Shown here piece by piece: positions 62,227 to 64,000 of a stretch of DNA of 64,000 nucleotides. Source of the DNA: Paenibacillus hamazuiensis. Its GTDB lineage: Bacteria > Bacillota > Bacilli > Paenibacillales > NBRC-103111. The first letter of the stretch is position 1; each line of letters opens with the position of its first letter. The position numbers and the translations under genes were made by a program. The notes under the pieces were generated by a model. The model worked only from the letters and a program-made list of their open reading frames with translations. It made no database searches and was not told the DNA's origin. The DNA is taken from NCBI RefSeq assembly GCF_023276405.1, contig NZ_JALRMO010000001.1, positions 2,294,001 through 2,358,000 of the forward strand, read 5' to 3'.

Positions 62227-62255
62227 AATATATACGATTACTTAATTGCTTGCAA
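62227..62255 (-). promoter_or_regulatory. Promoter of the rpiR-nagB-nagA operon
   Basis: On the minus strand, TTGCAA (62255-62250), 17 bases, TATATT (62232-62227). Confidence 0.6.
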
Positions 62256-62397
62256 TCCGCATAATATTTAGATTTCGAAAAGAGTGGCGTCCCAATAAAT
62301 AAATACTATCAATACTATAAAAACATAAAAATATACATTATCATCCGGAGGGTTTATGATGAAATCAAATCAGAAATTCTCGAGGGAGGTTTTTCAT

Positions 62398-63489
62398 ATG
62401 GCAAAAGTAACCGGTTTGGAAGGAGTCGTCGCCGCCGAAACCGCGATCGGTCTGGTGGACGGCGAGAAGGGGCAGCTCGTATACCGGGGTTATTGGGCGA
62501 AAGATTTGGCTGTCAGGTGCAGCTTCGAAGAGGCTGCCTATTTGCTCTGGTTCGGCAAGCTTCCGGAAGCAGACGAGCTGCAGCGCTTTACCGCCCAAAT
62601 GGCGGCATTACGCGAGCTGCCGGATCATGTGTTGACCCTGATCGATGCGCTGCCGGACGATATGTCCATGATGTCGGTGCTGCTGACGGCGGTATCAGCG
62701 CTCGCCCAGCCCGAGTTCGCGTGGCCTCCGACAACGCAGCAGGCAATGTCGCTGACGGCGAAGCTGCCGACGATCATCGCATACCGGCATGCCAAACTAT
62801 CAAAAGCCCCTTGGTCCGGCCCGGATGAGGCTCTCGGCCATACGGCCAATTATTTGTACATGCTGAAGGGCAAGCAGCCCGAAGAAGCGCATGTGAGAGC
62901 TTTAAATGCGTATTTGGTGCTCGGCATGGAGCACGGCATGAATGCATCGACCTTCGCCACTCGGGTTGTTCTGTCGTCGCAGTCCGATCTGGTATCTGCC
63001 GTATGCGGAGGAATCGGCACGATGAAGGGGCCGCTGCACGGCGGGGCGCCGTCCGAGGTGACTGCGATGCTGGAGGAGATCGGCACGAAGGATCGTGCCG
63101 AAGCATGGCTGCGAAACGTACTCGAGCAGGGCGGCAGGCTGATGGGCTTCGGCCATCGGATCTACAGAACGAGAGACCCGCGCGCGGAAGCGCTGCAAGC
63201 TGTGGCCGCAGAATTGAACGGCCAGGATCCGTGGCTCGATCTGGCGCTGCACGTCGAGCAAACCGGCATCCGGCTGCTGGAGGAATACAAGCCGGGGCGC
63301 AGGCTTTATACGAACGTGGAGTTTTATGCGGCGGCCGTGATGCGCTCGATCGGTTTGCCGGCCGAGCTGTTTACGCCGACATTTACGGTTGCCCGCGTTG
63401 TCGGCTGGACCGCTCACGCTTTGGAGCAAGCGGAGAACAACCGCATCTTCCGGCCGCAGTCGGTATATACGGGCGACATGCCCGAGTGA
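62398..63489 (+). CDS. citA: Citrate synthase (CitA-like)
   Basis: 363 residues from the ATG at 62398. [72 protein letters not shown] (His) and [18 protein letters not shown] (His) are citrate synthase motifs. [20 protein letters not shown] has Glu where most citrate synthases have the catalytic Asp, as in B. subtilis CitA as I recall it. It condenses acetyl-CoA and oxaloacetate. Both this ATG (GGGAGG, eight bases) and an in-frame ATG pair at 62356/62359 (GGAGGG) have ribosome sites, giving a possible 14-residue extension. Confidence 0.9.
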   Translation: MAKVTGLEGVVAAETAIGLVDGEKGQLVYRGYWAKDLAVRCSFEEAAYLLWFGKLPEADELQRFTAQMAALRELPDHVLTLIDALPDDMSMMSVLLTAVSALAQPEFAWPPTTQQAMSLTAKLPTIIAYRHAKLSKAPWSGPDEALGHTANYLYMLKGKQPEEAHVRALNAYLVLGMEHGMNASTFATRVVLSSQSDLVSAVCGGIGTMKGPLHGGAPSEVTAMLEEIGTKDRAEAWLRNVLEQGGRLMGFGHRIYRTRDPRAEALQAVAAELNGQDPWLDLALHVEQTGIRLLEEYKPGRRLYTNVEFYAAAVMRSIGLPAELFTPTFTVARVVGWTAHALEQAENNRIFRPQSVYTGDMPE

Positions 63490-63542
63490 TTTGCGCACGT
63501 ATCCTTATCGGCGGAATTTCCTTAGGCAAACATGCACGTTGA

Positions 63543-63621
63543 AAAAACGCCTTTCCTTTATATGTTAGCGGCGGCTTATAACCGGCGAAACGGCTAACTA
63601 TAAAAGGAAAGGCGTTTATTG
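63543..63621 (+). terminator. Long terminator hairpin after citA
   Basis: AACGCCTTTCCTTT-ATA-GTTAGC pairs with GCTAAC-TATAAAAGGAAAGGCGTT with a small mismatch, then TTATT. The stem is over 20 bp, longer than a usual terminator. Confidence 0.7.
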
Positions 63622-63728
63622 CGATCTTGATTTTACTTAACTTTTAAATCGGGCTAATCTCCGTCTTACAAATATTCGGTAGATTGAGAATGTTCCGATT
63701 CCATGAAATGGCAGGAGGTATAGGTTCG

Positions 63729-64000
63729 ATGAGCCGTGACGAAGCCAGTAAAAGTATGAGCAGGAGGGAATTCATTAAAGCGGGCGGGGCCGGGGCGCTG
63801 GCCCTTACGCTCGGAACGGCCGGCATACCCGGGGAATGGATCGGCGGCGGCACGGTACAGGCTGCTGCCGGCGACAATGGGAAGCTGCAGTTCAACGCCG
63901 ACGGAAAGTTCAAAATCGTTCAGTTTAACGACATGCAGGATGACGAGCATATCGACCGAAGAACCGTGGAGCTGATGGAGAAGGTGCTCGATGCCGAAAA
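63729..64000 (+). CDS. Tat-exported metallophosphoesterase, 5' part only
   Basis: The open frame runs off the window; about 90 residues are seen. A twin-arginine signal (SRREFIKAGG followed by ALALTLGTAG) indicates folded export by Tat. After the cleavage region (VQAAAGDNG) the calcineurin-like start FKIVQFNDMQDDEHIDRRT is seen. In typical members this strand ends D-x-H; here it is NDMQ, so the first metal ligands differ. AGGAGG lies ten bases before the ATG at 63729. Confidence 0.78.
   Translation, partial: MSRDEASKSMSRREFIKAGGAGALALTLGTAGIPGEWIGGGTVQAAAGDNGKLQFNADGKFKIVQFNDMQDDEHIDRRTVELMEKVLDAE

Overview
The window looks like a chromosomal segment of a Gram-positive, endospore-forming Bacillales bacterium, most likely Paenibacillus or a close relative. 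The signs are strong AGGAGG-type ribosome binding sites with many GTG and TTG starts, sigma-A type promoters, Bacillales families (EcsAB, NamA/YqjM, YpdA, CitA, YezD, ThiN, a Spo0E-like phosphatase, a sporulation-kinase-like histidine kinase), lipoprotein and Tat signal peptides, and paired copper-amine-oxidase-N-domain secreted proteins. No rRNA, tRNA, CRISPR array, prophage or complete insertion sequence was seen. The genus is an inference.

Layout. 1-4.7 kb: topoisomerase III, a hemolysin III/AdipoR-like membrane protein and a glycoside-hydrolase-like protein. 4.8-6.5 kb: a zinc-type pair, a His-rich COG0523 GTPase and a Fur-family regulator (probably Zur). 6.5-12.8 kb: a sulfate-uptake run (binding protein, CysT, CysW, CysA), an alpha/beta hydrolase, YezD, an FMN reductase and an unknown 104-residue protein. 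12.8-13.5 kb: six 103-bp tandem units, each with a hairpin whose arms co-vary, followed by a second G-rich repeat that enters the 3' end of an EamA transporter gene. 14.5-20 kb: a polar amino acid ABC transporter, a TetR regulator with an Old Yellow Enzyme gene sharing one operator sequence, and an M20 amidohydrolase.

20-31 kb: small proteins including a Spo0E-like phosphatase, a membrane-anchored GH26-like protein, glycerate kinase, two paralogous secreted CuAO-N/PKD-like proteins flanking an erythromycin-esterase-family gene and a DUF3052/OmdA-like gene, and two small ORFs. 31-40 kb: EcsAB, NamA, a lipoprotein polysaccharide deacetylase, uridine kinase and a sugar ABC operon (binding protein, double ATPase, permease). 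40-50 kb: an orphan PhnC-like ATPase, azoreductase, a Cys-rich/pentapeptide fusion, YpdA, a stand-alone Mu-transposase C-terminal-like protein, a deacetylase, a glycosyltransferase, a GH46 chitosanase, a phosphodiester glycosidase and a uracil permease.

50-62 kb is an amino-sugar and cell-wall recycling region. One RpiR-regulated operon carries an ABC sugar transporter without ATPase, a MurK/GlcNAc-kinase-like enzyme and MurQ. A second, RpiR-NagB-NagA, lies about 11 kb away on the other strand. Their promoters share a TGTAAATAnTnTTTT-like element, which suggests cross-talk or sister repressors: MurNAc and GlcNAc would be imported, phosphorylated, converted by MurQ, deacetylated by NagA and deaminated by NagB into fructose-6-phosphate. 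Between them lie a histidine kinase, a LURP-one-like protein and thiamine pyrophosphokinase. The window ends with citrate synthase CitA and the start of a Tat-exported metallophosphoesterase.
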